The position numbers and the translations under genes were made by a program. From Terfezia claveryi (Eukaryota; Ascomycota; Pezizomycetes; Pezizales; Pezizaceae), in NCBI GenBank assembly GCA_015179025.1, contig WHUX01000463.1, positions 1 to 24,748 of the forward strand: DNA of 24,748 nt, read 5' to 3'. Shown in pieces: positions 17,221 through 24,748 of this stretch. How positions within the stretch are numbered: the first letter of the stretch is position 1; every line of letters starts with the position of its first letter. The notes beneath the pieces were generated by a model. The model did no database searches, was not told the DNA's origin, and saw only the letters and a program-made list of their open reading frames with translations.

Positions 17221-18315
17221 GACTCTTCCAGAGTCTCGGATATTGCATGTACGGCCAAGGAGCAGTTTTTGCAGAGGGGACAAGCCATGATGAAATGGTC
17301 CCCTTTTCCACATGCAATATATAACCCATTAGTGCGGCGGCGGTCCCTTTCCTCCTGGGTTAGCCGAGGTCTTCCCGAGGACAAATCCATAGGGGTGGGC
17401 CCTCCTGGCACCAGCGAAGGATGTGCCGATTTGTTGGCCAGGGTCGTAGTTGTTGTAGAGGATTGGGCTGGCTTCGGCTGCTGCTGCTGCTGTTGTGCTG
17501 GGTGGGTGGTTGGTCAGAAGGCCGGTCGGTGGCATAACCTGGCCATTCGTTGCTCTACCATGGAGGCCTGGTCAATCAATTCCTCGAGGGTATCAACCGC
17601 AGGGAGGGTAACCATGGCTTGTTGGAGCTTATCGCTGAGCCCATCCTGGAATTGCTCGAACTTAGCCTGGTTGTTCCACCTTACCTCTGCGGCCAGCCTC
17701 GAAAACTCTGCAATGTAAGTAGATAACTCTGAGTTGCGCTGTCTCAGTGCCCGGAGCGCTCGACTGGCCGTCCCCACTACATCAGGATCTCCGAATACCC
17801 TATCCAGGATTGTGAAAAGGGCCGAGATATCATTGAGCTTGATCCCGGTTTCAAAGACGTATGGCTGGATCTGGTCACAATCTTTCCCCTCTAGCAAGGT
17901 GAAAACGTATGCCAGTCGATGTTGTTTTGACAGGAACATGGCAGAATCCCCTTTAAGCTTGAGGTTGACTGCATTCTTCTAGGCTCGTAGACGAGCCCGG
18001 TCCCCATTGAAATTAGGGGGTGTTGGAATGCTTTCGGTCTTGTTGCTACTGGCTGCTGTTAGTATTGCAAGGTTCCCTAGGGCACAGCTAAGGTTTTGGA
18101 CCGTAGTCCGTTCATTGGCTAGGGTAAGGTTCACATGGTCGAGATCCATCTGGAGGACCGAGATCTCTTCGTCGGCGGATCTCAGCTTTCGTTCAGCCAT
18201 GGCTAGGCTGTTGCTGAGTTCGGCCCCGATGGCATCTATGGCCTCGAAGATGTCGATGATTTCTCGATGATAGGCACTCAATTCGTTTGGGCCTGAGGGT
18301 ATAGGTGTAAAGTGT
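17196..18315 (-). pseudogene. Element D gag, 5' end lost
   Basis: One frame from the E junction to TAG 17196-17198. No ATG is left at the start; the first recognisable residues are PIPSGPNELSAYHREI, matching B near residue 25. A coiled-coil-like region (EAIDAIGAELSNSLAMAERK onward) is followed by the capsid region (PPNFNGDRARLRA to LEELIDQASMVEQ), a Gln-run linker, TPMDLSSGRP and a zinc knuckle. The knuckle's first Cys is Tyr (YIACGKGDHFIMAC) while the last is kept, the reverse of B's damage. Stops: TAG 17979 (Trp in B) and TGA 17514. Confidence 0.85.
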
Positions 18316-18337
18316 TGTATAGGGGACTAGACAATCA

Positions 18338-18367
18338 GATTAGATTAGATAAGGATCTAATCTAATC
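18338..18367. repeat. 13-bp perfect inverted repeat in E LTR
   Basis: GATTAGATTAGAT (18338-18350), spacer AAGG, ATCTAATCTAATC (18355-18367). A strong hairpin near the U5 end. Confidence 0.9.
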
Positions 18368-18693
18368 AGATAATCTCAGGCTAGTAATGTATACTACAAA
18401 GTAGATTACTAATAGTGTATTGTTTATCCTCACTATTAAAGTTATTACCAGTAGCATAAGATTACTGTAATAGGTAAAGTAGTATAGGAGTGCCAAAGGC
18501 ACTTAGAAATTAACCAGTGGAACTTCTATATTGCTTGTACTCTAACTATGTTCTGAGTTCTAACTATCTGTCCAACTGAAGGGAAATTCAGGGGACTATA
18601 TGTGTTTCCAACGGGGCAGTGCTGGGGCAGTGCTGAGGCAGTGCACCATCATCTGACCCTTACATGTGATAAAGATCAGCATCATCTGATCCT

Positions 18694-18721
18694 CTAGATA
18701 GTACTTCCAAATACTATCTAG
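18694..18721. repeat. 10-bp perfect inverted repeat in E LTR
   Basis: CTAGATAGTA (18694-18703), 8-nt loop, TACTATCTAG (18712-18721). Confidence 0.85.
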
Positions 18722-18754
18722 TACAAAATAGGTTAAGTCTTTCCTAGACTTATA

Positions 18755-18812
18755 CATGTGAAAGCATGTGATAATATGCGAAAGCATGTGATAACATGTG
18801 AAAGCATGTGAA
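18755..18812. repeat. 20-bp tandem repeat in E LTR
   Basis: AAAGCATGTGATAAYATGYG at 18761 and 18781, with partial copies on both sides. It lies in the U3 half, where enhancer repeats are common. Confidence 0.75.
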
Positions 18813-18942
18813 ATATTAGCAAGGCAGACAGCACACAGAATGTTGTGTGTTTTGAGATGCTTGCTTATTAAGAAAATACATAAGAAATACATTTGTGAGG
18901 GAGAGGGTTAGTCATAGGGTATGAGTAAGCCACTTCCTTACA

Positions 18943-18956
18943 TGCCTCCCTGTTTA
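18943..18956 (-). other. Element E polypurine tract
   Basis: On the minus strand TAAACAGGGAGGCA, directly before the LTR's TGTAAGG. Confidence 0.65.
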
Positions 18957-19005
18957 GATAAAAACTCCATCCTAAGAAATAAACAGGGGAGATGGGTTAT
19001 GTACA

Positions 19006-19725
19006 TTAGTAGTTAACATTCAACCCATAATACCTATTGTTCCTATCCTTGTAAGAACTACTACCACTTGCTCCTGAGTCATACCTGACATTATTATACC
19101 CCTCCTTGAGATCCTTGTTAACAGCAATGTCATCAAAATACTGACCAATCACCTCTTGTGGCTGTCTTTCCAAAAAGAAATATCTAAGCATCATTTGGGG
19201 TAAGTCCACCTCTTTTCCTTTGCCTTTGTCAATCTTGACTGCATTAGATGAAACAGGGGGAGCAAGGACTTTCTTTCTCTCATCATTAATCATTTCCAAG
19301 GTTTCTTTCCTTGTCTTATTTTTTCCAAGCTTATTCACACCAACCTTTCTCTTTTTGTAAGTTGCTTGCTTACTACCAGTCAACCAGAATTGTTTTTTCA
19401 ATGACTCATCAACACCATCAGCATATACCCACTCATCAAATTTATGAGGCCATCCCTTCCATTTCACCTTGTACTGTAGCTTCCCTGTTCTAGGTTGTGA
19501 CCTAAATTCCAACACTCTTTCTACCTCATACCTGTCTTCCTTAACTGGTCCTGGTTGTTCCAGAGTTCTGGAGGGGAACAGTTGTATTGGATTAGGGAAG
19601 AAGGGCTTGAGAAGTGAGGTGTGGAAGGAATTGTTGATATTATTGAGGTCAGGGAAGTCAGTAAAGTCAAGTTTAGCATTTTGACTCCATGGTGAATATT
19701 TGGTAATAGTGAAGGGCCTATCCAT
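19006..19725 (-). pseudogene. Element E pol C-terminus: chromodomain plus long basic tail
   Basis: The frame opens in the GPF-type segment (FTITKYSPWSQN), passes SFHTSLLKPFFPN, then DRYEVERVLEFRSQP and KLQYKVKWKGWPHKFDEWV, a clear chromodomain with its aromatic cage positions (Y, W, W). Some 130 residues follow to TAA 19006. They are rich in Lys, with TYKKRKVGVNKLGKNKTRKE resembling a nuclear localisation signal, then an acidic/Tyr-Ser-rich end. B and D have only about 20 residues after the chromodomain. The segment is one frame away from the integrase C-terminus upstream, so a frameshift separates them. Confidence 0.8.
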
Positions 19726-20992
19726 TTTGGGGATAGTTTGGAGGAGTGGTACCTTGCTGGGAGGTTCTTTGTTGACAGCATCACTTGATCATTGATTTGG
19801 TAATCAGGGGAGGCTCTTCTGTGTTTGTTGGGTTGCTGAATTTGGTCCTTTTTTGCTTTGGTAAGGTTTTCAGCAACCTGGTAAAATCTGGTTGTAGGGT
19901 TTGAATAGGTAGGAATTGGGTGAGGTAGGATTGGTGGTGACAAATTAGGCTAATATCCTAGCTTGGTAAAAAAGGGAGAAAGTCCTCTTGTAGTACTAAC
20001 TCTTGCATTCACCTCTGTTTGAACAGAAGGTGTGGCTTGTACCCAATTCATTCCTTTCTCCAACTTCTTGGCTGCAAACATAGGAATAATTGTCCTATTC
20101 TTTCTTTCACTTGTCCCATCAGTCTGGGGGTGATATGTGGAAGATGCTTTACGCAAATTCTATTTTTCTGCATCCAATCTTGAAAAACAGTAGACATAAA
20201 CAAGGGGTCTTGGTCAGAAACAATTTCATAAGGGAATCCCACATTAGGCTTAATGAATCTTTCAAAGATATCAATAACCCCTAATGTGTCAACATTGTCT
20301 GCAACAGGTAATAAGAATGTGAAATCAGAATGCCTGTCAGTCATGACTAACAACTTATGAAATAACAACATATGAGGCTTGTCATCTTTAGCAGTTCTGT
20401 AACCAAGAGTAAATTCAGTACATGAAATCATAACAGGTTCCATACTAAGAAAATCCATAGCCATACTACCCCATGGCCTAGTAGGTACATTCAGAGGAGT
20501 AAGGAATCCAGGGGGTTTCTGTGTGGATCCTTTGGTGATTTGGCAGGTCTCACAACTCCTCACAAATTGTTCAACCTGCTTATAAAAATCCTGAAAGATG
20601 TACTTATTGGTCAGCTCTCGTGCTGTTTTTGCAAGGCCTCCATGTCCAGTGGTGACATGTGCTTGTTGGATAAGGGCTTCAGAGGCAGGGTTACCTTTAA
20701 CTTGTAATCCTTTGGGAATTACCATCCTCCAAGCAAAATTCTTCAAGAGGTACATAAACCCATCCTGTACCTTTACTGTAGGTACTTGCTCTCCTTTCTT
20801 AACCCTCAAGTACAGTGGTCCAAACACTGTATCTTTTTCCAACTCTTCTCTGTAATACCATTCCAACTCATGATCTCCTATCCACTCAGCAATTACCAAA
20901 TCTGGTTCCATGCTCTTTTCAACTTCATCCTGGACCCCTATTGCCTTTTTCAGGTAGTCACTATTGTGGAAGGGCTTATTGAGGGCCTTCAA
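19726..20992 (-). pseudogene. Element E integrase
   Basis: Zinc motif: QQAHVTTGHGGLAKT with RSCETCQITKG, ligands intact. Core: SMAMDFLSMEPV (Asp 1), EIVSDQDPLFMS (Asp 2), and STYHPQTDGTSERKNR (Glu). The third block is in another frame, so a frameshift lies near 20150. Between Asp 1 and the strand KLLVMTDRHSDF there are about 20 more residues than in B or D. A TAG near 19950 splits the C-terminal part; DQVMLSTKNL and SPKWIGP mark the post-core region. The upstream stretch (DELEWYYREE-like, LYLRVKKGE) is normal pre-integrase sequence. Confidence 0.82.
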
Positions 20993-22237
20993 ATTATTCT
21001 TTCTAGTATCACAGGAGCTGACAAAGTTTTTGTTCAGGTTATGGTGGCCAAGACAATACTTGCATCTTGGTACCTCTTTTCCTCCTGTGGTAGTGACTTT
21101 TGGGAGATTTGGGCATAGGTGGGACTAGTGACCATCTTGGTTGCATATGGTGCATTTTTTGATGGTTTCGGCTGGGAGTGGATGTTGCAGTGGGAAGAGT
21201 TTGTTGTCAAGGGGGCATTTGTTGCTGAGGTGAGTTGTTTCCATGCAGTTGGTACACCTAGGAGGAGGGAATCTAGCCCTTTTAGGGCAGTCCTCCTTAA
21301 AGTGTCCAATTGCCCAACAGTTGTCACAAAGATTAATTGTAGGATCTTTATTGTTGCATTTGGAAGTTTTGTGGCCCACTTTACCACATAGAGAACAGAA
21401 CTCTTTGTCATGAGTTCGGTCAGAGGAGGATGGGAGGATTGGATCCTCAGGGAAGATGTCAGGAAGGGTGCTGACAGAGGATGCAGGTGAGGCTCCTGGA
21501 GGAGGAGGAGGCTGGAAGTGCACCTTCTTGTTGTCTGCCTCATCCTTGCACTTAGGTGAGACAGCCCTTCTCTTCAAGGTACTTTCAAGAGTAGGGTTCC
21601 ACTCCTGAAGGTTTCTCACAACCACAGAACCCCTGTCAGCCCTTCTCAAGGACTGTTCCATCTGTTCTGTAGTCATGGGTTCCCTGGCTCTTTCCCATTC
21701 CTCAGGTTCATCTGAGTCAGAGGACTCATCCACAAGGGTCCATTCCTGTGGGTCCTCTGCCTCAGGGGCAGCAAGAGTAGAGGGAGAGGAGGTACTAGGC
21801 TCTTTGTTAATAACCACTTGAAACTTGGGTTTTCTTGTAACTGACCTTTCTCTCTCTTCCTCTTCTTGTTGTTGCTGTTGGGCCTGGGCCCTGGTAGTAG
21901 TGGCAGCAGTTTGGACTGCTGCTGGCTCCTGCTGGAGCCTTCTGAGCCTAAAATTTCTTTGTGGTGTGTTAGATTCATCAGGTTCAGGATCATCTTCAAC
22001 TGTTGGTTGGTACCTTTCAGCCTCAAAGACTGCATTCAGACCTTCTCTGTCATGCCAGACAGGCCTGGTAGGATCAACCTCCTGCACCTGTCTTGGTTGG
22101 AGGTTGGTAGTGGTGATTTGGAGAGGAGGGAGCCTTCTTCTCTTGGTGATGGTGTTGGGAGAATTTCTCCCAAGAATGGGTGGAGACACTGGTCTCCCAG
22201 TAGCTCCTCTGATCCTAAGTTGCTGTGGGGAAGGCAT
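20993..22237 (-). pseudogene. Element E gag-like protein with four or five zinc knuckles
   Basis: The best start is ATG 22237 (MPSPQQLRIRG). About 370 residues to TAG 21125, then the same frame continues into the integrase. The first 270 residues are low-complexity: basic/proline-rich N-terminus, an Arg/Gln segment (AQAQQQQQEEEERER), then acidic Ser/Glu stretches. No capsid block is recognised. The knuckles are CSLCGKVGHKTSKC, CDNCWAIGHFKEDC and CTNCMETTHLSNKC, all with perfect C-x2-C-x4-H-x4-C spacing. A fourth, CTICNQDGH, is cut by the TAG and continues SHLC. Just beyond is CKYCLGHHNLN, a less regular fifth. Nucleic-acid binding is well supported; a Gag identity rests on position. Confidence 0.75.
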
Positions 22238-22429
22238 GGTGGCTGGTGGAGAATGTGGGGGAGGAGTTTTCTTGAAAGTTTGTAGTGGAACAGAGAGGTG
22301 GTTGGTTACTACTGGATGTTGTAGTAAGGCAGTTGTGTGGTGAGAAGACTGTCCAGTAGAGGGGGTTCCAGAGGGACTATATACTAAATAGCGCTTTCGG
22401 AGCCCAGTTCCCAAACTTTGCGGCCTCAC
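22238..22429 (-). other. Leader region upstream of E gag
   Basis: The gag frame stays open upstream to 22429, but the sequence (Ser/Thr/Pro/His-rich) does not look like protein and probably is 5' leader. A short stretch on the minus strand, TATATAGTCCCTC to GGACAG (22383-22345), resembles part of E's 3' LTR (about 18602-18566), perhaps an LTR remnant. Confidence 0.4.
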
Positions 22430-22576
22430 AACACAACAACCACATAAGTAATTATGGTAGGAATTTTTACTATAGATTTATTATTATCTAAATTATCACT
22501 TATCAACTTGCGCGATATTAATTCATAAATAATTGATGTTGTTGTTAGGATCCAAAAGCTGGTACTTTTTCTATAT
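22430..22576. other. Intergenic, nothing recognised
   Basis: AT-rich spacer between E and the satellite. No frame, repeat or LTR end seen. Confidence 0.6.
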
Positions 22577-23147
22577 GCTTAGCGGTTATATATTTTTTGT
22601 GGACACCGCTAAAAATTCAGGGTACGATTACCTTATTTGGTAAGGTCTTATGATTTATTGCGGACAGCATGAAGCTAGATTACTTCTAGCAATAGCGTGT
22701 TATATATTTTTCGCGGACACTGCTAAAAATTCATGGTACGATACCTTATTTGGTAAGGCCTTATGATTTATTACGGACAGCATGAAGCTAGATTACTTCT
22801 AGCAATAGCGTGTTATATATTTTTCGCGGACACTGCTAAAAATTCAGGGTACGATACCTTATTTGGTAAGGCCTTATGATTTATTGCGGACAGCATGAAG
22901 CTAGATTACTTCTAGCAATAGTGTGTTATATATTTTTCGCAGACACCGCTAAAAATTCAGGGTACGATACCTTATTTGGTAAGGCCTTATGATATATTGC
23001 GGACAGCATGAAGCTAGATTACTTCTAGCAATAGTGTGTTATATATTTTTCGCGGACACCGCTAAAAATTCAGGGTACGATACCTTATTTGGTAAGGCCT
23101 TATGATATATTGCGGACAGCATGAAGCTAGAATAGCGTGGCGGACAC
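22577..23147. repeat. 113-bp satellite array, about five units
   Basis: GGTACGAT starts units at 22621, 22735, 22848, 22961 and 23074 (spacing 114, 113, 113, 113). A partial unit precedes 22621 and the last unit is shortened by internal deletions. Units are very alike, with scattered transitions. Each unit holds several palindromes: TAAGGCCTTA, CCTTA-TTTGG-TAAGG, GCTAGA-TTACT-TCTAGC and, in some units, GCGG-ACA-CCGC. Not coding. No match to a known satellite is claimed. Confidence 0.92.
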
Positions 23148-23316
23148 AAGATACTATGCTAACCTGCTTTGAACTAGTGGATCTCACGGTAATGCACTTA
23201 GCCACCCAACTACCCCGCTTGGCAGCCCCATTCGACAGTTGCTGGGTATGCCAGCTTAGATTGGCATAACCAACAAATATAGTTGTACCGCTAAGGCGCG
23301 CTATCCCTGTGCCGGC
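23148..23316. other. Spacer after the satellite
   Basis: No gene seen. A small inverted repeat TATGCCA (23247-23253) / TGGCATA (23262-23268) is present. I tested it as a tRNA by eye and found no cloverleaf. Confidence 0.5.
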
Positions 23317-23424
23317 AATAGTCATATTTGGGTATACATGCGGCCCTGACGTAGGTACTCGACGCTGGAGTCCATACCTTGCATCGTGGGAATTAATCCA
23401 TTTGGCCATGTATATATATATATT
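23317..23424 (+). repeat. Long inverted repeat, left arm
   Basis: Two blocks match the reverse complement of 24232-24333: an outer one from AATAGTCATATTTGG to TATACATG, and an inner one around GAGTCCATACCTTGCATCGT and GGAATT, followed by GGCC and a TA run. A middle stretch of about 25 bp has diverged. Confidence 0.8.
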
Positions 23425-23514
23425 CGAGAAACTGATGATTGTGAAACCTATGTATTTGGAATCCAAGCTTGCGAGGCTTATATATATATATTCGAGAAAC
23501 TCATGTGCTGGTAG

Positions 23515-23680
23515 GCAAATCAGCATATAATCGAGCGAGGAAATCAGCCTAGAATCGAGCGAGCAAATCAGCATATAATCGAGCGAGCAAATCAGCATAT
23601 AATCGAGCAAGCAAATCAGCGAGAAAATGAGCGAGCAAATGAGCGAGCAAATGAGCGAGAAAATGAGCGAGCAAACCAGG
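23515..23680. repeat. Minisatellite with 24-bp and derived 12-bp units
   Basis: Four 24-bp units (starting 23515, 23539, 23563, 23587: GCAAATCAGCATATAATCGA plus GCGA) are followed by about six 12-bp units (GCAAATGAGCGA) from 23611. The 12-mer equals the two ends of the 24-mer joined, so the long unit is a dimer whose second half diverged, or the short one is a deletion form. Confidence 0.9.
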
Positions 23681-23696
23681 TAGAAGGGGCACACCT

Positions 23697-24231
23697 TGGA
23701 AATAGGGACTTGCCGTGTCTTGCCACCAGCCATTGGATCGACTGGCGCTGTCTTAAAACCAGATTATGTCTTACCTACAATCATCCCGCCGCGTTGGTTG
23801 GGGCTCCTCCTGCATTTGGCAAAACCTAGCACAAAGGAGGAAATACCCATATATGGGAAACGAATGAGAAGACAAACATATAGAAATGATGGCTTTTCGG
23901 CCTCTATATATGCATGCAATTCATGCTTCCACTGGCTCTAGATAATGGTGTTTTGCATGCTTCCGCTGGTGGTATGTTTGTTGCAAAGAAGTTATGGTAT
24001 CGTGATCTTTAAAGGCTACTATTGCGCATGCTACAACCTCTTGTTCTTTGACCTAATGTTTCTCTACATAATAACCTTCATTTCAGGTATACCTCTACTG
24101 TGTATTTTCTTCCATAGTCACTTATGTTATCTCCGATGTCTTCATATCAGATATGTCCCTATTTAGTACTTTTAATATCGCTGTGGTGTTGTGGTAAATC
24201 CTTGTTGCTATCACGGTGCGTACCTTTAAGA
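23697..24231. other. Interior of the long inverted repeat, nothing recognised
   Basis: No domain or convincing frame. CATGCTTCCRCTGG occurs twice (near 23922 and 23957). This stretch plus the minisatellite fills the space between the inverted arms. Confidence 0.5.
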
Positions 24232-24333
24232 CATGTATATATATATGGGCCGAATTCCTACGATGCAAGGTATGGACTCTAGTGTTGGGAATGCGTGCTC
24301 AGAGCCGCACATGTATAGCCAAATATGACTATT
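24232..24333 (-). repeat. Long inverted repeat, right arm
   Basis: Reverse complement of 23317-23424 in two strong blocks. On the + strand it starts CATGTATATATATATGGGCC and ends AAATATGACTATT. The outer limit is sharp on both sides (AATAGTC). No matching target duplication is seen next to it. Confidence 0.8.
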
Positions 24334-24540
24334 AAAAAATCCCATTTTAAAAACACCTCTATAAAAAAAAAACCACCTTAGAAAAAAAAATACTAAGTAA
24401 AAACCTATATAAAAAAAAAAAAAAAAAAAAAAAACACTCCCAAAAGCCCCCAAAAAAAATACTAAGTAAAAACCTATAAAAAAAACAAACACTTAAAAAA
24501 AAAACACTCCAAAAGCCCCAAAACTCCATAAACAAAACCA
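24334..24540. repeat. A-rich tract with internal 69-bp-spaced repeats
   Basis: A 24-A run (24411-24434) and several shorter ones. TACTAAGTAAAAACCTATA occurs at 24391 and 24460, and CACTCC-AAAAGCCCC-like pieces at about 24435 and 24504. The Phe-rich frames on the other strand are artefacts of the A runs. Confidence 0.8.
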
Positions 24541-24748
24541 TTCCCGCAAAAATCCTACCAAGATAAAGCCCCATCCCATGCTGCATCAGCAGCCCCATCT
24601 ACTCCAACCGGCTGACCACGGACTCGGTCGGAACGTTCATCCATATCCAAGTCAGGAAGTAGTTTGCCCTGACTCCACCCATTCCCGCATTGGCAAATGG
24701 CTCCATTGCGACTTCCGCTTATCCATTGTGAGATCAGTAGTTGTAGCC
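24541..24748. other. Window end, unassigned
   Basis: More balanced composition. A + strand frame stays open from about 24521 to the window edge (includes NPTKIKPHPMLHQQP and GKWLHCDFRLSIVRS) but has no start, no homology I know and only about 75 codons. It could be the edge of an exon or chance. Confidence 0.25.

Larger units (their letters stand above)
12715..18315 (-). mobile_element. Element D: Ty3/gypsy chromovirus related to B, 5' LTR missing
   Basis: On the minus strand, from 18315 down: gag, frameshift signal, protease, RT, RNase H, acidic linker, integrase, chromodomain, polypurine tract and 3' LTR. All blocks match B. The pol frame runs from about 17220 to 13438 with no frameshift and seven in-frame stops; gag has two. 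It inserted into an S LTR. Its 5' end is replaced by element E at about 18316. The catalytic residues of RT, RNase H and integrase are all present, so it is better preserved than A. Confidence 0.92.
18316..18942 (-). repeat. Element E 3' LTR (about 627 bp, left end inferred)
   Basis: On the minus strand it starts TGTAAGGAAGTGG right after a polypurine tract. I place its end at CCCCTATACA (18316), where D's gag homology begins. It holds two strong hairpins and a 20-bp tandem repeat. With no second LTR the left end cannot be confirmed. Confidence 0.6.
18316..22400 (-). mobile_element. Element E: divergent chromovirus, internally deleted and 5'-truncated
   Basis: On the minus strand from the right: a gag-like protein with multiple zinc knuckles, then directly an integrase, a chromodomain with a long basic tail, a polypurine tract and a 3' LTR. 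Protease, RT and RNase H are absent: only about 30 codons separate the last knuckle from the integrase region, in the same frame. The LTR sequence, gag and integrase are unlike A, B and D, so it is a separate family. The right boundary is not defined and no 5' LTR is found. It interrupts D's gag at 18315/18316. Confidence 0.8.
23062..23733 (-). other. Open frame across the minisatellite, probably not a gene
   Basis: A 223-codon frame starts MAGGKTRQVPISK in a fair fungal start context (CCAATGG). It then runs through the minisatellite as hydrophobic repeats (SLICSLICSLIF) and on into the satellite. The repeat and the lack of any domain argue against a protein. AAG|GTGTGC after the thirteenth codon could be a splice donor, so a short first exon is a faint possibility. 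Confidence 0.15.

Noticed and set aside
21825..22343. 172-codon plus-strand frame opposite E's gag
   Set aside because: Antisense shadow of a low-complexity coding region; no domain.
22238..22400. E's 5' LTR at the right end of E
   Set aside because: Only a stretch of about 35 bp resembles the 3' LTR. The distance to the gag ATG does not fit, and no TGTAAGG start is found. Kept only as a possible remnant.
23150..23316. tRNA gene in the hairpin-bearing spacer
   Set aside because: No cloverleaf arms, anticodon loop or B-box-like GTTCGANNC in the right place.
22577..23680. CRISPR array (regular repeats)
   Set aside because: The 113-bp satellite and the 24/12-bp units are contiguous tandem repeats without unique spacers, and the DNA is eukaryotic.
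24226..24598. Minus-strand Phe-rich frames resembling membrane proteins
   Set aside because: They translate poly-A and A-rich repeats. There is no charged loop pattern, and length depends on homopolymer runs.
24541..24748. Host exon at the window end
   Set aside because: One open frame of about 75 codons without start, splice evidence or recognised family; chance cannot be excluded.

Overview
This window is repetitive DNA from a filamentous fungus, a nest of decayed LTR retrotransposons. I see no convincing host gene, RNA gene, CRISPR array or bacterial feature. Every recognisable protein is Ty3/gypsy. All four coding elements end in a chromodomain after the integrase, which makes them chromoviruses. 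Nonsense changes of the C-to-T and G-to-A kind (CGA to TGA, CAG to TAG, TGG to TAG) dominate two elements, as expected for a fungus with RIP-like mutation or methyl-cytosine decay. The species cannot be named from this sequence.

Layout. Element A (+ strand, oldest) occupies 1-1592, 2280-2336 and 8576-12257. It starts inside gag at the window edge and ends with a 3' LTR at about 11398-12257. Two insertions split its reverse-transcriptase linker. The first is a 682-bp solo LTR (S, 1593-2274, target duplication TCTAT). The second is a whole 6,239-bp chromovirus, element B (2337-8575), with two 554-bp LTRs and target duplication AAGTC. Removing both restores A's reading frame to the base. After A come about 260 bp of unassigned, coding-like sequence and a second, broken copy of the S LTR (12522-12714). 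That copy is cut by element D (- strand, 12715-18315), a relative of B that keeps its 3' LTR, pol and gag but has lost its 5' LTR. D's gag is cut by element E (- strand, 18316 to about 22400), a different chromovirus. E has a 627-bp 3' LTR, an integrase and a protein with four or five zinc knuckles, but no protease, reverse transcriptase or RNase H. From 22430 to the end there are no retroelement proteins. This part holds a 113-bp satellite (22577-23147), an inverted-repeat pair of about 105 bp around an 807-bp spacer (23317-24333), a 24/12-bp minisatellite and an A-rich tract.

How the parts work together. In A, B and D, gag and pol lie in different frames (pol is -1 to gag). At each junction I find a slippery heptamer (A AAA AAC in A; G GGA AAA in B and D), a 5-6 nt spacer and an inverted repeat that contains the gag stop codon. 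This is a textbook layout for programmed -1 frameshifting and the most interesting functional signal here. The decay styles differ: A and D carry in-frame stops with no frameshift in pol, while B carries a dozen or more tiny deletions. No element looks able to move on its own.
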